Assembly (NCBI GenBank): GCA_048549915.1
Contig: JBLYYE010000010.1
Location: 1-64,000 of the forward strand
Direction of reading: 5' to 3'
DNA from: LSUCC0057 sp048549915
GTDB taxonomy: Bacteria > Pseudomonadota > Gammaproteobacteria > Pseudomonadales > Porticoccaceae
DNA length: 64,000 nt
The position numbers and the translations under genes were made by a program. How positions within the stretch are numbered: the stretch's first letter is position 1; the number at the start of each line of letters is the position of its first letter. Below the pieces are notes generated by a model. That model worked only from the letters and a program-made list of their open reading frames with translations. It had not been told where the DNA came from and made no database searches. Below, in pieces: positions 43,713-53,198 of this stretch.

Positions 43713-45398
43713 TTAATCTGCGCTCGACTTTTTGACTCGATAGGCAAAGGCGGGGCGGCTCAAGCCAACCAATCGCGCCGCCTTTGAGACATTGCCGGAC
43801 GCTTTGCGCAAGGCGGCATCGAGCACCGCTCGCTCAAAAGACTCTATCTCGAAGCCGGCATCGAGCAGTGAATCAATCAGTTCATCGCCATTGACTCCGG
43901 CAGGAAATAGCTGGTCCTGTAGATGGCCGCTGGCATCCAATACTTTGGCGTCGGCGGGCGATTCGCTACGCTCTGGAAACATCGACTCCATACTGATCAC
44001 ACCATTGACATCGGCAAGTATCAGCGCCCGTTCGACGACATTCTCGAGTTCGCGAATATTGCCCGGCCAGCCATAGGCACACAGCCGCTCCATACCGCGA
44101 TCAGAAATGCCCAGTACGTTTTTGTTGTACAACGCTTGGTATTTTTCTAAAAAATGGCTGACGAATAGCGGAATATCCTCTTTGCGCTCACGCAGTGGTG
44201 GAATGTTGATCGGATAGGCACTCAGTCGATAGTAGAGATCGGCGCGAAAGCGCCCCTGCTCAACCGCGACACTGAGGTCTTCATTGGTCGCCGCTACAAC
44301 GCGCACATCGACTTTGCGCACTTTATTGTCGCCAACCCGCTCGAGCTCACTCTCTTGCAGTACTCGCAACAGTGAAGCTTGCGCACGCGGTGTCAGCTCG
44401 ATCACCTCATCAAGAAAAATAGTGCCGTTATCGGCGCGCTCAAATCGCCCCATACGCGACTGATTGGCACCGGTATAGGCGCCTTTCTCGACCCCAAATA
44501 GCTCGGATTCGATCAGGTCGGGCGGGATTGCCGCGCAGTTAACCGCAATGAATGGTTTTTCGGCGCGGTCACTGGTGATGTGGACGGCTCGCGCCATCAC
44601 CTCTTTACCGACGCCAGTTTCGCCGAGCAGAAGCACCGATACCTTGCTGTCGGAAGCCTTGGTGACCATCTGCAACGCATTCTTAAACGGTTTCGATGAG
44701 CCGACTATATTGGCGAGCTTGTCGCCTTCATTGAGGGACTCTTTCAGCGCTTCGACGGTGGTCTGTAAATTGCGCAGCTCCTCGAGCAGCGGGTCGGGCT
44801 CGTAGTAGCGTTTGAGCTGCTCATAGTTATCCCACAGCTCGGCCGGTTTGCCGACAGCAAAGCAGCGCTCATTCCCGCAACTCAGGCACTCCAGTTCTTG
44901 AAAGAAAATCCCCCGCTGCAGCAGTGCGGAGGTATAACCACTGGCGTAGCCGGTGAGGTTCCAGCAGCCCGGCTCATCCATCGCACCCATTTCGGTGGCA
45001 TAAATTTCCACTTCATAGGAGTTGTGCCAGCGCACTTCACAGTAGAATTCGCCGGACTTTTCTGTAATGACTAAATCTTCCAACTCGGGCAAAACCATTC
45101 CACGCAGCGCATGCAGCTCTGGCCCCAACATAAAACGGTCTTTAATTGACATATCGGCATCGCTGCTGCGGGCCAATTCACCGTCCAAAATCCCTAACTG
45201 GTAGCCGAGTCGCATAAAAAAAGCCTTGCAGCGCTCTTGGCCGATCGTGTCGTATACCTCTTTGCGAAATTTACCCAGCGCGGTCTGCGAAAACAGCATG
45301 ACCCGCTGTTCGTTGAGCCACACCTTGCCTTGATCTCCGGAAAAGGCGATGTGTGGGGTCACTTGACTTAAATCTAGTTTGGGGACCGTATCATTCAT
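43713..45398 (-). CDS. dmpR: DmpR/XylR-family sigma-54-dependent activator of phenol catabolism
   Basis: A 561-residue regulator with an N-terminal XylR_N effector domain, a V4R domain with clustered Cys (ELECLSCGNERCFAVG near residue 170), a B-linker and a sigma-54 AAA+ domain. The AAA+ domain has Walker A GETGVGKE near residue 255, the sigma-54 contact GAYTGA (Tyr for the usual Phe), Walker B IFLDEV and the Arg-finger region FRADLYYRL. A C-terminal Fis-type helix-turn-helix (KAARLVGLSRPAFAYR) completes it. The family senses phenols directly and activates -24/-12 promoters. It lies downstream of the transport operon, separated by a terminator, and probably controls the dmp operon. The Shine-Dalgarno sequence is weak (AGGA 14 or more bases away). 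Confidence 0.93.
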   Translation of the reverse strand: MNDTVPKLDLSQVTPHIAFSGDQGKVWLNEQRVMLFSQTALGKFRKEVYDTIGQERCKAFFMRLGYQLGILDGELARSSDADMSIKDRFMLGPELHALRGMVLPELEDLVITEKSGEFYCEVRWHNSYEVEIYATEMGAMDEPGCWNLTGYASGYTSALLQRGIFFQELECLSCGNERCFAVGKPAELWDNYEQLKRYYEPDPLLEELRNLQTTVEALKESLNEGDKLANIVGSSKPFKNALQMVTKASDSKVSVLLLGETGVGKEVMARAVHITSDRAEKPFIAVNCAAIPPDLIESELFGVEKGAYTGANQSRMGRFERADNGTIFLDEVIELTPRAQASLLRVLQESELERVGDNKVRKVDVRVVAATNEDLSVAVEQGRFRADLYYRLSAYPINIPPLRERKEDIPLFVSHFLEKYQALYNKNVLGISDRGMERLCAYGWPGNIRELENVVERALILADVNGVISMESMFPERSESPADAKVLDASGHLQDQLFPAGVNGDELIDSLLDAGFEIESFERAVLDAALRKASGNVSKAARLVGLSRPAFAYRVKKSSAD

Positions 45399-45482
45399 AA
45401 CGCAACCAACTTATCCTCATGGGGACTTGATTCTAGAGTGTCGCCGCTGCAACCGCCACCGCCAATAGCAGCAGAAAAAGAT

Positions 45483-45512
45483 CTAAAAAAAACGCCGGCA
45501 CGGAGCCGGCGC
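45483..45512 (-). terminator. Rho-independent terminator of the leftward transport operon
   Basis: Read on the minus strand, CGCCGGC and GCCGGCG form a 7-bp GC stem with a 5-base loop, followed by eight Ts. It lies 26 bases after the stop of the DUF1329 gene and separates the transport operon from dmpR. Confidence 0.9.
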
Positions 45513-45537
45513 AAAAAGCATGCAATCACGCATTAAA

Positions 45538-46845
45538 TTATCTTCCGGTCGCTCGCATATTCTGCGGCGTAAACAGCGACGTCGAGGTCAGGCTCGGGTC
45601 AACCTGGCCTTTAAACTGACCCGTTGTGCAGTGGCTGGCTTGGATATCAACCATGGCAAAAGCATCATCAATCGAAACGCCTGAGCCCTTGTTTTTGGGC
45701 AGGTGGTGATCGGGATGGGTCTGACCGATGATCCACTTCTTCCACAGGTTGCCGGCGCGGTCATAGATGTTGGTGCGCGGAATAGTGAACGTTTGCGCAT
45801 CCATATAAAAGACCCGCTTGCTCATCGGGTGGTTAGAGTCCACGGGGAGCGCCTCGACCACATAGGCCTTGCGCAACTGCCACTCGACGTTTGGGTAACA
45901 GCCACCTTTGCCGGCAAATGCGACGACTTGGTAGCCATCACTATCGCTGTGGGTCTCGGTATCTAAAGCCATGTCGTTGTGGTTGTAGAACGGCAACAGA
46001 ACATTTTTGGTGCCTTTATAAACCCACTGCATATCTGATACCCGGCCGTTATAGCCCTCAAAATCCTCAATCATAATGTCGGAGCCGAGGAACGCGTCGG
46101 TCACCTGACCGGTGGCCAAGCGGCGCACACGACGCTGGAAGCCGAGATAGAGCCAAGCATTGTCGCGCTTCAGATCATCCGAGTTGCGCTGGATCAGCAG
46201 CTGGGTGTTCTTGACATCGTAGGGGTCGAGAACTTGCACGTAAATAGAGCGATAGAGGTCGGAAGGGTTGGGCTCAATATTGGGCAGCGGATCTTGATTG
46301 ACGCGGCCTTTATAGTTGAGGAAGTGGAAATTGAACTTGAGGGTGCGCTCGACGTCACCTGAATCCATATTGCGGTACTTCCAGTAGAACGGATAGATTG
46401 CCGCGTTATCACCCCAGTTATAACCGTACTTGTAGTTCCAAGCCAGCTTTTCACCAGCGCGCGGGTCATCCATAGACGGCTCTGCTACGAATGGCCGGCC
46501 GGCTACCCAGCCATTAATCTCACCCACTTGCTCTCCCAGCGATACTCCGCCGGCGTTGTCGCGGGTCGCCTTGACGTAGTTTGGGTGCAGATCGAACGAG
46601 CTGGTCGCCCCCACTTTAATTTGCACGTCTCCGCGCGCGATGGCGGCGGCCATCTCTGGATCGATGACATCGGGGAATTGTGCGATATTGTCGGCGTTGA
46701 GCGTCATACCCGCCTCTAAGCCGGGGTAACTCGGCACGCTGTCGCGGTACGGATAGAAAGTGTTATCGACCGGATTGGCCGTGGCCGCCAGCGTGGGCAG
46801 CAGCGTCGCGGCGATAGCCGCTTTTAACAGTGTCTTGTAGTTCAT
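45538..46845 (-). CDS. DUF1329 family exported protein
   Basis: A 435-residue protein with a signal peptide (LLKAAIAATLLPTLAATA). DUF1329 proteins have a LolA/LolB-like fold and are expected to bind hydrophobic ligands in the periplasm. It is the last gene of a leftward set with DUF1302, MMPL and YCF48-like genes. This set recurs beside catabolic genes for aromatics, steroids and other hydrophobic compounds. AGGAGA precedes the ATG. The function is inferred from context. Confidence 0.85.
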   Translation of the reverse strand: MNYKTLLKAAIAATLLPTLAATANPVDNTFYPYRDSVPSYPGLEAGMTLNADNIAQFPDVIDPEMAAAIARGDVQIKVGATSSFDLHPNYVKATRDNAGGVSLGEQVGEINGWVAGRPFVAEPSMDDPRAGEKLAWNYKYGYNWGDNAAIYPFYWKYRNMDSGDVERTLKFNFHFLNYKGRVNQDPLPNIEPNPSDLYRSIYVQVLDPYDVKNTQLLIQRNSDDLKRDNAWLYLGFQRRVRRLATGQVTDAFLGSDIMIEDFEGYNGRVSDMQWVYKGTKNVLLPFYNHNDMALDTETHSDSDGYQVVAFAGKGGCYPNVEWQLRKAYVVEALPVDSNHPMSKRVFYMDAQTFTIPRTNIYDRAGNLWKKWIIGQTHPDHHLPKNKGSGVSIDDAFAMVDIQASHCTTGQFKGQVDPSLTSTSLFTPQNMRATGR

Positions 46846-46950
46846 AGTTCTCTCCTAGATCAGCCGCCTAGCTGCGCGACTGACAATATTTAACATGGGT
46901 GACGGCGTCCCTGCCGTGGTTTTGTTCACTCTTCAAATAGTCCGCGCTGC

Positions 46951-49017
46951 TTAGAAGCGATAACGGATAGCGATTTGGATCTCGTCCTCTTTCTCTGCCA
47001 TACCCAGCGGCCCTGAGCGGAAGCGGCCCAGCGGCTCGAAGCCGGTCAGGCCGGCAGAACCTGCCGTCAAACCGTCGGCGCCGTGCTCAGGCAGCCCCGG
47101 AATTGAAGTGGTAAACGGACCAAATGGGTTGCACAGTCGGCAGTCGTCAAATTTATGGTCACTACCGCCGGTTTTGTAGTTGGCGGTTAGAACCATCTGC
47201 CAGTTATCGCTAATCAACCAATCGACAGAGGGCGAGACAACCGTCGCGCCAGCGCGGAAGTCGTGGGCCATAATAATCTGTGGACTCAAACGGTCATTCA
47301 TCCACCAGCCTTTGACCAGCAGTGTTGCGATGTAGTTTTTATCCCAATCTGGCATACCCACTTCGCCCAGCGTCGCTTGCGCCACTTCGTGGTCGAGCAG
47401 GTGCTGACCAAAAATTTGCCCAGAGATCAGGAATGCCCGGTCTTTGTTAAGCGGACGGATAAAGACATTTTTATCCGCGCCAATGACAAAGCGCACCACA
47501 TCCGATTCAGAGTAGAGCTCGGGGCGCAGAGTGTTGGCAAACTCTTCGCCTTGGGTGCCGGCCAGTTCTACGCGGAACACGGTATCGATGGCTTGCGAGT
47601 AGTAATCGACCGAAGCGCCGAGCAGGTTGACGCGCGGAAACTCGACATCAAAAGCGATCAAATAGTCGTGCGTGGTTGCCTCACCGCCCACGAATGGATT
47701 GACTACTTCGACGTTGCCCGCGTGCAGTGAAGGCAGTTGCGAGCGATAGGTGAGCGCGTTGACCGACCAGCCAAAGTCTCCCATCACACCTTCAACTTTA
47801 AAGCCGAGCTGGGTGTTAGAAAGGCTCCACGACGGCAACTCAACGTTGCGGATACCGATCGTCTGCGGTCCAAAGTTGGTCGCCAGCAAGCCCAGGCTTG
47901 GGTCGGCCGGGTCGAACGGGGCAAAGTTAGCGACCGTGCCGCCGTTGTCCCACAAGTTTTTCATGCCGCGGAAGAAACAACCGGCGTCTAGAATCGCATT
48001 GGGAGTGCCGCACTGGCCGAGGTTGTTGGGTCGGAATTTATCGAAGTTCCACACCACCTGCATATTAAAGTCATCAAACGGACCGGTCGGACCAAAACGG
48101 AAGTCGGTCTTCAGCATCCACATGGGTATGCGGATATCTTCTAGCTCGTCGTAAATATTATTGCGCGAGTAGTCGACCGGATTGATCACATCGAGCACGC
48201 GGAACAAATCGGTGCGCCCCCAGATTACCTGCTGCTTGCCGAGACGGAAGTTGATTTCATTGTCACCGTTGCCCAACAGGGTGGCATCGACATAAAGTTC
48301 GCGCAGCCAGTCGGCGCGCTCACTGAAAATTTCCGGTGCCGCCAGTTCGTTTTTATCGGCATCCATATAGTCATCGATACAGCCGCGCCCGTCGGTATCA
48401 CAGGGACGAACCGGCACGCCAAAGGCGACACCATCGGCGTGATCGCGCAGATGGTCACCGAGGGTAATCATGCCGACGTTGGGGTTGTTCGGGTAACTAT
48501 CGACAAAGGTATTGCCCGCCAGCATTCCGGTCGAGCCAGAGAATGTCCCGGTCGGCGCACCGGTAATCTCCTCAACGCGGGGGCCGAGGATATTGATTAC
48601 CGCAAAATTGCCGACGCTCAAGCCACCGCTCGGCCCGAGTCCGTTGCCATTCACTGGCACGACGGTGGGCGCATCGATATTCGCCAAACCGTACGAGTTT
48701 AGAAAGGCCGCGCCGCCGGCATTATCGCCGTATTCGTCGTCGTTGATATCGTAGACTGCGTCATAGCTGATGCGCATGATGCCGTTGACACTGACGTTGC
48801 TGAACGGGCCGACGTCACCGACAAATTTTAACCCCTCCAACTGGAAGCCACTGCGCGCTTTGGAGATACCGACATCTTTGCGGTGATGGATGACTTCCTC
48901 GGCAAAACCCGACCACTCAATATCCCGACTAAATGCCGTCTCGACCGCCGCGGTGCCGGCGATACCGGCTACCGTCAAGCCGACGGCTAGACGCTTCATA
49001 GAGCTTTTTATCTGCAT
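46951..49017 (-). CDS. DUF1302 family outer-membrane beta-barrel protein
   Basis: A 688-residue protein with a signal peptide (AVGLTVAGIAGTAAV) and alternating hydrophobic/aromatic strands, ending EDEIQIAIRYRF with a C-terminal Phe as in outer-membrane barrels. DUF1302 proteins are predicted barrels that partner DUF1329 proteins. It may allow passage of hydrophobic substrates across the outer membrane. AGGAG precedes the ATG. It lies between the DUF1329 and MMPL genes on the same strand. Confidence 0.87.
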   Translation of the reverse strand: MQIKSSMKRLAVGLTVAGIAGTAAVETAFSRDIEWSGFAEEVIHHRKDVGISKARSGFQLEGLKFVGDVGPFSNVSVNGIMRISYDAVYDINDDEYGDNAGGAAFLNSYGLANIDAPTVVPVNGNGLGPSGGLSVGNFAVINILGPRVEEITGAPTGTFSGSTGMLAGNTFVDSYPNNPNVGMITLGDHLRDHADGVAFGVPVRPCDTDGRGCIDDYMDADKNELAAPEIFSERADWLRELYVDATLLGNGDNEINFRLGKQQVIWGRTDLFRVLDVINPVDYSRNNIYDELEDIRIPMWMLKTDFRFGPTGPFDDFNMQVVWNFDKFRPNNLGQCGTPNAILDAGCFFRGMKNLWDNGGTVANFAPFDPADPSLGLLATNFGPQTIGIRNVELPSWSLSNTQLGFKVEGVMGDFGWSVNALTYRSQLPSLHAGNVEVVNPFVGGEATTHDYLIAFDVEFPRVNLLGASVDYYSQAIDTVFRVELAGTQGEEFANTLRPELYSESDVVRFVIGADKNVFIRPLNKDRAFLISGQIFGQHLLDHEVAQATLGEVGMPDWDKNYIATLLVKGWWMNDRLSPQIIMAHDFRAGATVVSPSVDWLISDNWQMVLTANYKTGGSDHKFDDCRLCNPFGPFTTSIPGLPEHGADGLTAGSAGLTGFEPLGRFRSGPLGMAEKEDEIQIAIRYRF

Positions 49018-49086
49018 AGTATTGCTCCTACTCTGTTTTGGTTTAATTATTATCTGAAGGATGATTGATTCCCCTACCCGCTACCA

Positions 49087-51480
49087 TTAACGGCCTCCAG
49101 ACTGGGCTTGTGTGCGATGCTGATGGATGATTCCATCAGCATCGACAGACAACTGGGTGATGAATTTGGGTTTAAAGACCAGCACCCAAGACGGCACCAG
49201 CCACAGCGCGGCCAACCCGTTGAGTACCACCATGACGCTGAGCAGCAGTGCGGCATCGGCTTGGAAGCGCAAATCGGAGAGGAAGATCCACATCACAATC
49301 CCCGCAATCAAAGTGATCGCGGTAAAACTTACTGCCAGCCCTGTCGAACGCAGGGCCGCACCGACTGCTGTGGGCAGATCGCCCGAGCGGGCCATCTCTT
49401 CGCGAATCCGGTCCATCATGTAGATCGAGTAATCGATGCCAATACCAACCCCAACGGCGATAATTGGCACGGTATTGATGTTGATACCAACTTCGGCCAA
49501 GCCCATATAGGCGTAGGTGAGTGTGGTGGCAAAAAACATCGCCACAAACATCATCAGGCCAGCTTGCAGTGAACTGTAAAACACCATCACAAAGGCAAAT
49601 ATCAACAAGAACACCAGCGGCAGTACCACTTTGTTGGTATCAAAAGCGGCCTCGTTCATCGCCGCGGTTACCCCAATAGTGCCGCCGGCCAGGCGGATCG
49701 TCAGACCGTCGACTTTGCCCTGGTTGGCATTGATCCACTGTTTGGCGGTGTGAATCGCTCGACGAATAGTCTCGCCCTGATGATCTTTGTAATAGAACAC
49801 CAGGTTGGCGACGCGCTCAGAGGGGTCGACGAACTCCTTCAATGCGCCGGGAATTGGGCTGGAGGCCATATAGGCGAACATCAAGCCGCCGACGTAGAAT
49901 TCGTCCTTGGGAATCTGCTGCCAGCGCGGGTCATTGTTGTGCAGCAGGCGGTTGACCTGTTTGATCAAATCCGGCATCCCCTTGGCGCCACCGACCTCGG
50001 GGTCGAGCAGCATATGGCGCTCTAAGTCTTGCAGGGCATAGAGTACCTCTGGACGTTTGATGCCACCTTCATCGCGATGTTCTGCGACGATGTAGAGCTC
50101 TTCGGAGCCCGGGAAGCTGTCGTTAATGGCTTTTGACGAGATGTTGTAGTCGTGGTCCTGATAGAGAATCGGCGAACCCGGCTCCGACTCGCCAATAGTC
50201 ACGTGTGAAGCGACATAACCACCGGCCACCGTCAGCGCGGCCGCGACCATTAAAATCCGCACTGGGTTGGCAATGACGATGCCACTGGCATAATTGGCGA
50301 CATGGCGCAGAGCGTTCTGCTTGAGTTTGGTGTTACTCGGTCTAGGCAAAATTGACAGCAACATCGGCACCGCCAGCAGAACCGTAATGATAATACTCAG
50401 CGCCCACAGTGACGCATAGTGCGCCAGCTTGGTATTGAGCGGGATAGAGCCAATGGCGATCAGCAACAGACCCACTGCGTCTGAGACCACGCCGAGCGTT
50501 CCCGGGCGGAAAAGATTTTCAAAGGTGCGCCGGGCGGCAAGGTGTGAGTCACCCACCCCTTCGAGCTCGGCATAGTAGCGCTCTACCAGCTGAATGCCAT
50601 GCGACATCGCCCGCGCCGAGATCAGAAAGGGGATAACCAGCCCGAGTGGATCAAGGTTGTACCCAAACAGTGAGATGATCCCAATGCCCCAGATCGTCGA
50701 CACCAGCACCCCCGCCAACGGCACTAGGACGCCGTACCATGAGCGGAAGTGGAAAATCAGCAGCGCCACCATGATCAGGGCAGTAAACGCCAAAATCTGA
50801 AATATTTGATCTTTGTAGTGGTAAGCCCAACCCACTAGGACCGGCTGACCGGTCGCGTAAATATTGATGCCATCGCGGGCAAAATCTAGCCGTAACTGCT
50901 GCAGCTGGGCAAAGGTGCTCTCATAGTCGAGCGCCCCCTCATTGAGTTGCGCCTTTACCAGCGCGGTCTTCATGTCTGGCGATATCAAAGGCCCGTAGAC
51001 TTGAGGATTAGCCACTACCGCCTTGCTCAGCTCGGCCAGTTCTAGTTCACTCAAAGCCGGATCCTGCGGCTTGAAATAGGGATCAGAGACTATATTGCCC
51101 ATTTCCGTCAGCCACACTTTACGCGTGGTGCGGTGGGTAAAACTCGCCACAAGGTTGTGATTGACCCCCGGCAAGTTATCTACAGCTTGGGTGACCTGGT
51201 GGATGAGTTCCAAAGCCTGGTTGCTAAAAATTGTCCCTTCGGCAACCTCAACACCCACCACAATGACGTTGGCGCCGCCAAAGTTATCTTTAATGTCGTT
51301 GTGTAACTTAATGTAGGGGTGCTCTTGGGGCAGCAGATCGGCAAAATCCGAATACATCTTTACACCCGGCAGCTGCGCGGCAAAAAACAGCGTCGCCATT
51401 AAAATCGTCGCCAATACTATTTTTGGCCTTGCAAAAAGCTGCACTTCTAAGCGGTGAAAAAAATGTGAAATCGCTGACAT
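49087..51480 (-). CDS. MMPL/RND superfamily transporter
   Basis: A 797-residue inner-membrane protein with the RND topology: one N-terminal helix, a large periplasmic loop (about residues 40-210), a sterol-sensing-like bundle, a second loop and a final bundle. The conserved region VGVGIGIDYSIYMMDRIREEM near residue 685 is typical of MMPL proteins. Such proteins move lipids and other hydrophobic compounds. No membrane-fusion protein or TolC is nearby, so the DUF1302/DUF1329 partners may complete the path. AAGGAAG precedes the ATG. Confidence 0.9.
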   Translation of the reverse strand: MSAISHFFHRLEVQLFARPKIVLATILMATLFFAAQLPGVKMYSDFADLLPQEHPYIKLHNDIKDNFGGANVIVVGVEVAEGTIFSNQALELIHQVTQAVDNLPGVNHNLVASFTHRTTRKVWLTEMGNIVSDPYFKPQDPALSELELAELSKAVVANPQVYGPLISPDMKTALVKAQLNEGALDYESTFAQLQQLRLDFARDGINIYATGQPVLVGWAYHYKDQIFQILAFTALIMVALLIFHFRSWYGVLVPLAGVLVSTIWGIGIISLFGYNLDPLGLVIPFLISARAMSHGIQLVERYYAELEGVGDSHLAARRTFENLFRPGTLGVVSDAVGLLLIAIGSIPLNTKLAHYASLWALSIIITVLLAVPMLLSILPRPSNTKLKQNALRHVANYASGIVIANPVRILMVAAALTVAGGYVASHVTIGESEPGSPILYQDHDYNISSKAINDSFPGSEELYIVAEHRDEGGIKRPEVLYALQDLERHMLLDPEVGGAKGMPDLIKQVNRLLHNNDPRWQQIPKDEFYVGGLMFAYMASSPIPGALKEFVDPSERVANLVFYYKDHQGETIRRAIHTAKQWINANQGKVDGLTIRLAGGTIGVTAAMNEAAFDTNKVVLPLVFLLIFAFVMVFYSSLQAGLMMFVAMFFATTLTYAYMGLAEVGININTVPIIAVGVGIGIDYSIYMMDRIREEMARSGDLPTAVGAALRSTGLAVSFTAITLIAGIVMWIFLSDLRFQADAALLLSVMVVLNGLAALWLVPSWVLVFKPKFITQLSVDADGIIHQHRTQAQSGGR

Positions 51481-51508
51481 CTAGTTACTTCCTTTATCCA
51501 CTTAGAGG

Positions 51509-52504
51509 TTATCGGGGCGTATCAAACAGGACCGGCAACAACACTCCCCAACCGCCGGCAATCAATGCTTGGTTATTGTTCAAGGCTATTCCGGTGCGCA
51601 AGTAGACGGGAATATTTGGTAACGCGACACGCGACCAACCCTCGTCAAGCCATTCGAGAACAGTGCCCTGGTCGCCGGTCGCGACCAAGCGGTCGCCGAC
51701 CATGAGGAAGTTATAAATGGGCGATTCGGTTGGGGTTTCTGTTCGAGCCCAACTCGCGCCGCCATCCTCAGAGCGCATGATCACACCCTGCAAGCCACCC
51801 ACCCAGCCGCTGCCCTCTGCGTCGAAGTAGACCGCTAACGGATAGAGCTCCTCACCGATGGGATCAACCACACGCCAACTGGCACCACTATCATCGGTGA
51901 TTGCCAACAATCCAAATTCACCGGCGACATAGCCATGCTCGGCTGTCGAGAAGGTCACTGCGGTCAACAGCGCATCTTCTTGCAGCGAACTCTCTCGCCA
52001 CTCTCCGCCGGAGACGGGCTGATGCAGTAAGGTCGAGTAGCTGCCGACCACCCACAACTGGTTGTCTTGCGTGCACTCAATGTCTTGGACATCTTCCTCG
52101 GTGGGCAACTCCTGTGTCTGCCAGCTGTTGCCGCCATCTCGGGTCTGCCAGACTTGCGCTTGATAGGAGAGCGCAACCAACGAGCCATCGCCACAGACTG
52201 CGCCAGCGATAAAGTCGGGGTGGACGCCGTCCAGCTCAAGCTGCTGGCGCTGCCACAGCTCACTGTCGACAGCACGGCGCAGCAGCAGACCGTCGTTTCC
52301 CAGCAACACCAGGTTATCGGCGACCTGCTCCAACACCATCAACTGGTCAGTGCGTCGTATCGGTTGGTTGAGGCTCTGCTCGACGCCCGATAAATCCAAC
52401 TTGGCCTCACAAGCACCCAACAGCAGTGCGCCGGCGAGCACTGGCAGTCGCGAAAGATTGCCGAAAACACGCTTGTGAACCGTGTCGCTTACACGTAGAC
52501 CCAC
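51509..52504 (-). CDS. YCF48-like beta-propeller lipoprotein
   Basis: A 331-residue lipoprotein (VLAGALLLGAC lipobox) built of repeated WQTRDGGNSW-type BNR/Ycf48 motifs (WQTRDGGNSWQT, AITDDSGASWRVV, MRSEDGGASWART). Ycf48 itself assists photosystem II assembly; in heterotrophs the homologues are found with MMPL transporters and are of unknown role. GTG 52504 is chosen because GGAGGGGAG lies just upstream; an earlier GTG at 52549 would overlap that signal. It is the first gene of the leftward transport operon. Confidence 0.85.
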   Translation of the reverse strand: MGLRVSDTVHKRVFGNLSRLPVLAGALLLGACEAKLDLSGVEQSLNQPIRRTDQLMVLEQVADNLVLLGNDGLLLRRAVDSELWQRQQLELDGVHPDFIAGAVCGDGSLVALSYQAQVWQTRDGGNSWQTQELPTEEDVQDIECTQDNQLWVVGSYSTLLHQPVSGGEWRESSLQEDALLTAVTFSTAEHGYVAGEFGLLAITDDSGASWRVVDPIGEELYPLAVYFDAEGSGWVGGLQGVIMRSEDGGASWARTETPTESPIYNFLMVGDRLVATGDQGTVLEWLDEGWSRVALPNIPVYLRTGIALNNNQALIAGGWGVLLPVLFDTPR

Positions 52505-52634
52505 GTCTCCCCTCCCCCCTGTTATCCTTTTTTTATGTCGGTGTGCCACGCGCCCTTAGTAGGCCAGCGGTCACCCGCACCTCGAGCTGACCGGCCTCTT
52601 GGAGGGCCGCATCAACGGTTGTGTACTAAGTCCA

Positions 52635-52651
52635 TCCAAAAATCGTGCCAA
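52635..52651 (-). promoter_or_regulatory. Near-consensus sigma-54 promoter for the transport operon
   Basis: The minus strand reads TGGCACGATTTTTGGAT. The -24 element TGGCACG is perfect and the spacing of ten bases between doublets is correct, but the -12 doublet is GG instead of GC. Predicted start is near 52,624, giving a leader of about 120 nt to the GTG at 52504. Confidence 0.5.
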
Positions 52652-52769
52652 CTCTGCACATCAACGCCCAAAAAATACATAACCCTCTGTTTTTAATGGT
52701 TAATTTTCTTTTGGATGGACTACAACTTAAAATTTAGTTAATCGCTGCTGTGGTAATGGTAAAAATTTT

Positions 52770-52785
52770 TTGATCATTTGATCAC
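52770..52785. promoter_or_regulatory. DmpR/XylR-type operator-like inverted repeat facing the transport operon
   Basis: TTGATCATTTGATCAC differs at two positions from the TTGATCAA-type inverted repeat described for XylR/DmpR upstream activating sites. Its centre is about 153 bp upstream of the predicted start of the leftward operon, the distance normal for these activators, and about 450 bp from the dmpK start. Confidence 0.55.
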
Positions 52786-53036
52786 TCCGCCGTCGCCGCA
52801 GTGCACTCAACCCGCACGATAACCTCTACTTCACGCCGAGACATACACGGTCGACAAGCCGCCATTACCCACGGTAATTTTGCTCATACAGCTGCCGCAT
52901 AACCTTTGCCGATAAAAACAAAAGCCCATAAAAATCATATACTTGGATTATATTATAGGCAGTGACACGAGCACCTCAGGCGACCTTGTCGGAGCGCAGC
53001 GCAAGCGCCCGCCAACAACACTGCGCGGAGCACTTT

Positions 53037-53052
53037 GTGATCAACTGATGAA
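53037..53052. promoter_or_regulatory. Operator-like site (UAS, distal) upstream of dmpK
   Basis: GTGATCAACTGATGAA matches the XylR/DmpR inverted-repeat type at about 13 of 16 positions. Its centre is about 181 bp before the predicted sigma-54 start and exactly 40 bp from the proximal site, close to four helical turns. Confidence 0.5.
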
Positions 53053-53076
53053 CTCTGAGGTCGTTTATAAGCAGAT

Positions 53077-53092
53077 TTAACCAAATGGTTAA
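53077..53092. promoter_or_regulatory. Operator-like site (UAS, proximal) upstream of dmpK
   Basis: TTAACCA-AA-TGGTTAA is a perfect 7-bp inverted repeat centred about 141 bp before the predicted start. It matches the XylR/DmpR operator type at about 12 of 16 positions. It could alternatively be an operator for an unrelated repressor. Confidence 0.5.
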
Positions 53093-53198
53093 GTCTGTGC
53101 TGGCCGACACCTGAGCAGGCCGTCGATATTTCTCAAAAACCCCGCCCGCGACAATATTTATCCAATTAAATCAGTAATTTAAATATTTTATCTTTTTA

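Noticed and set aside
45430..45480. Second operator-like site upstream of dmpR
   Set aside because: The 85-bp leader of dmpR before the terminator contains no TTGATCAA-type repeat or -24/-12 element, so autoregulation cannot be supported.
47263..47730. Plus-strand 155-residue frame inside the DUF1302 gene
   Set aside because: It is antisense to a well-supported outer-membrane barrel gene and has no recognisable motif or ribosome-binding site.
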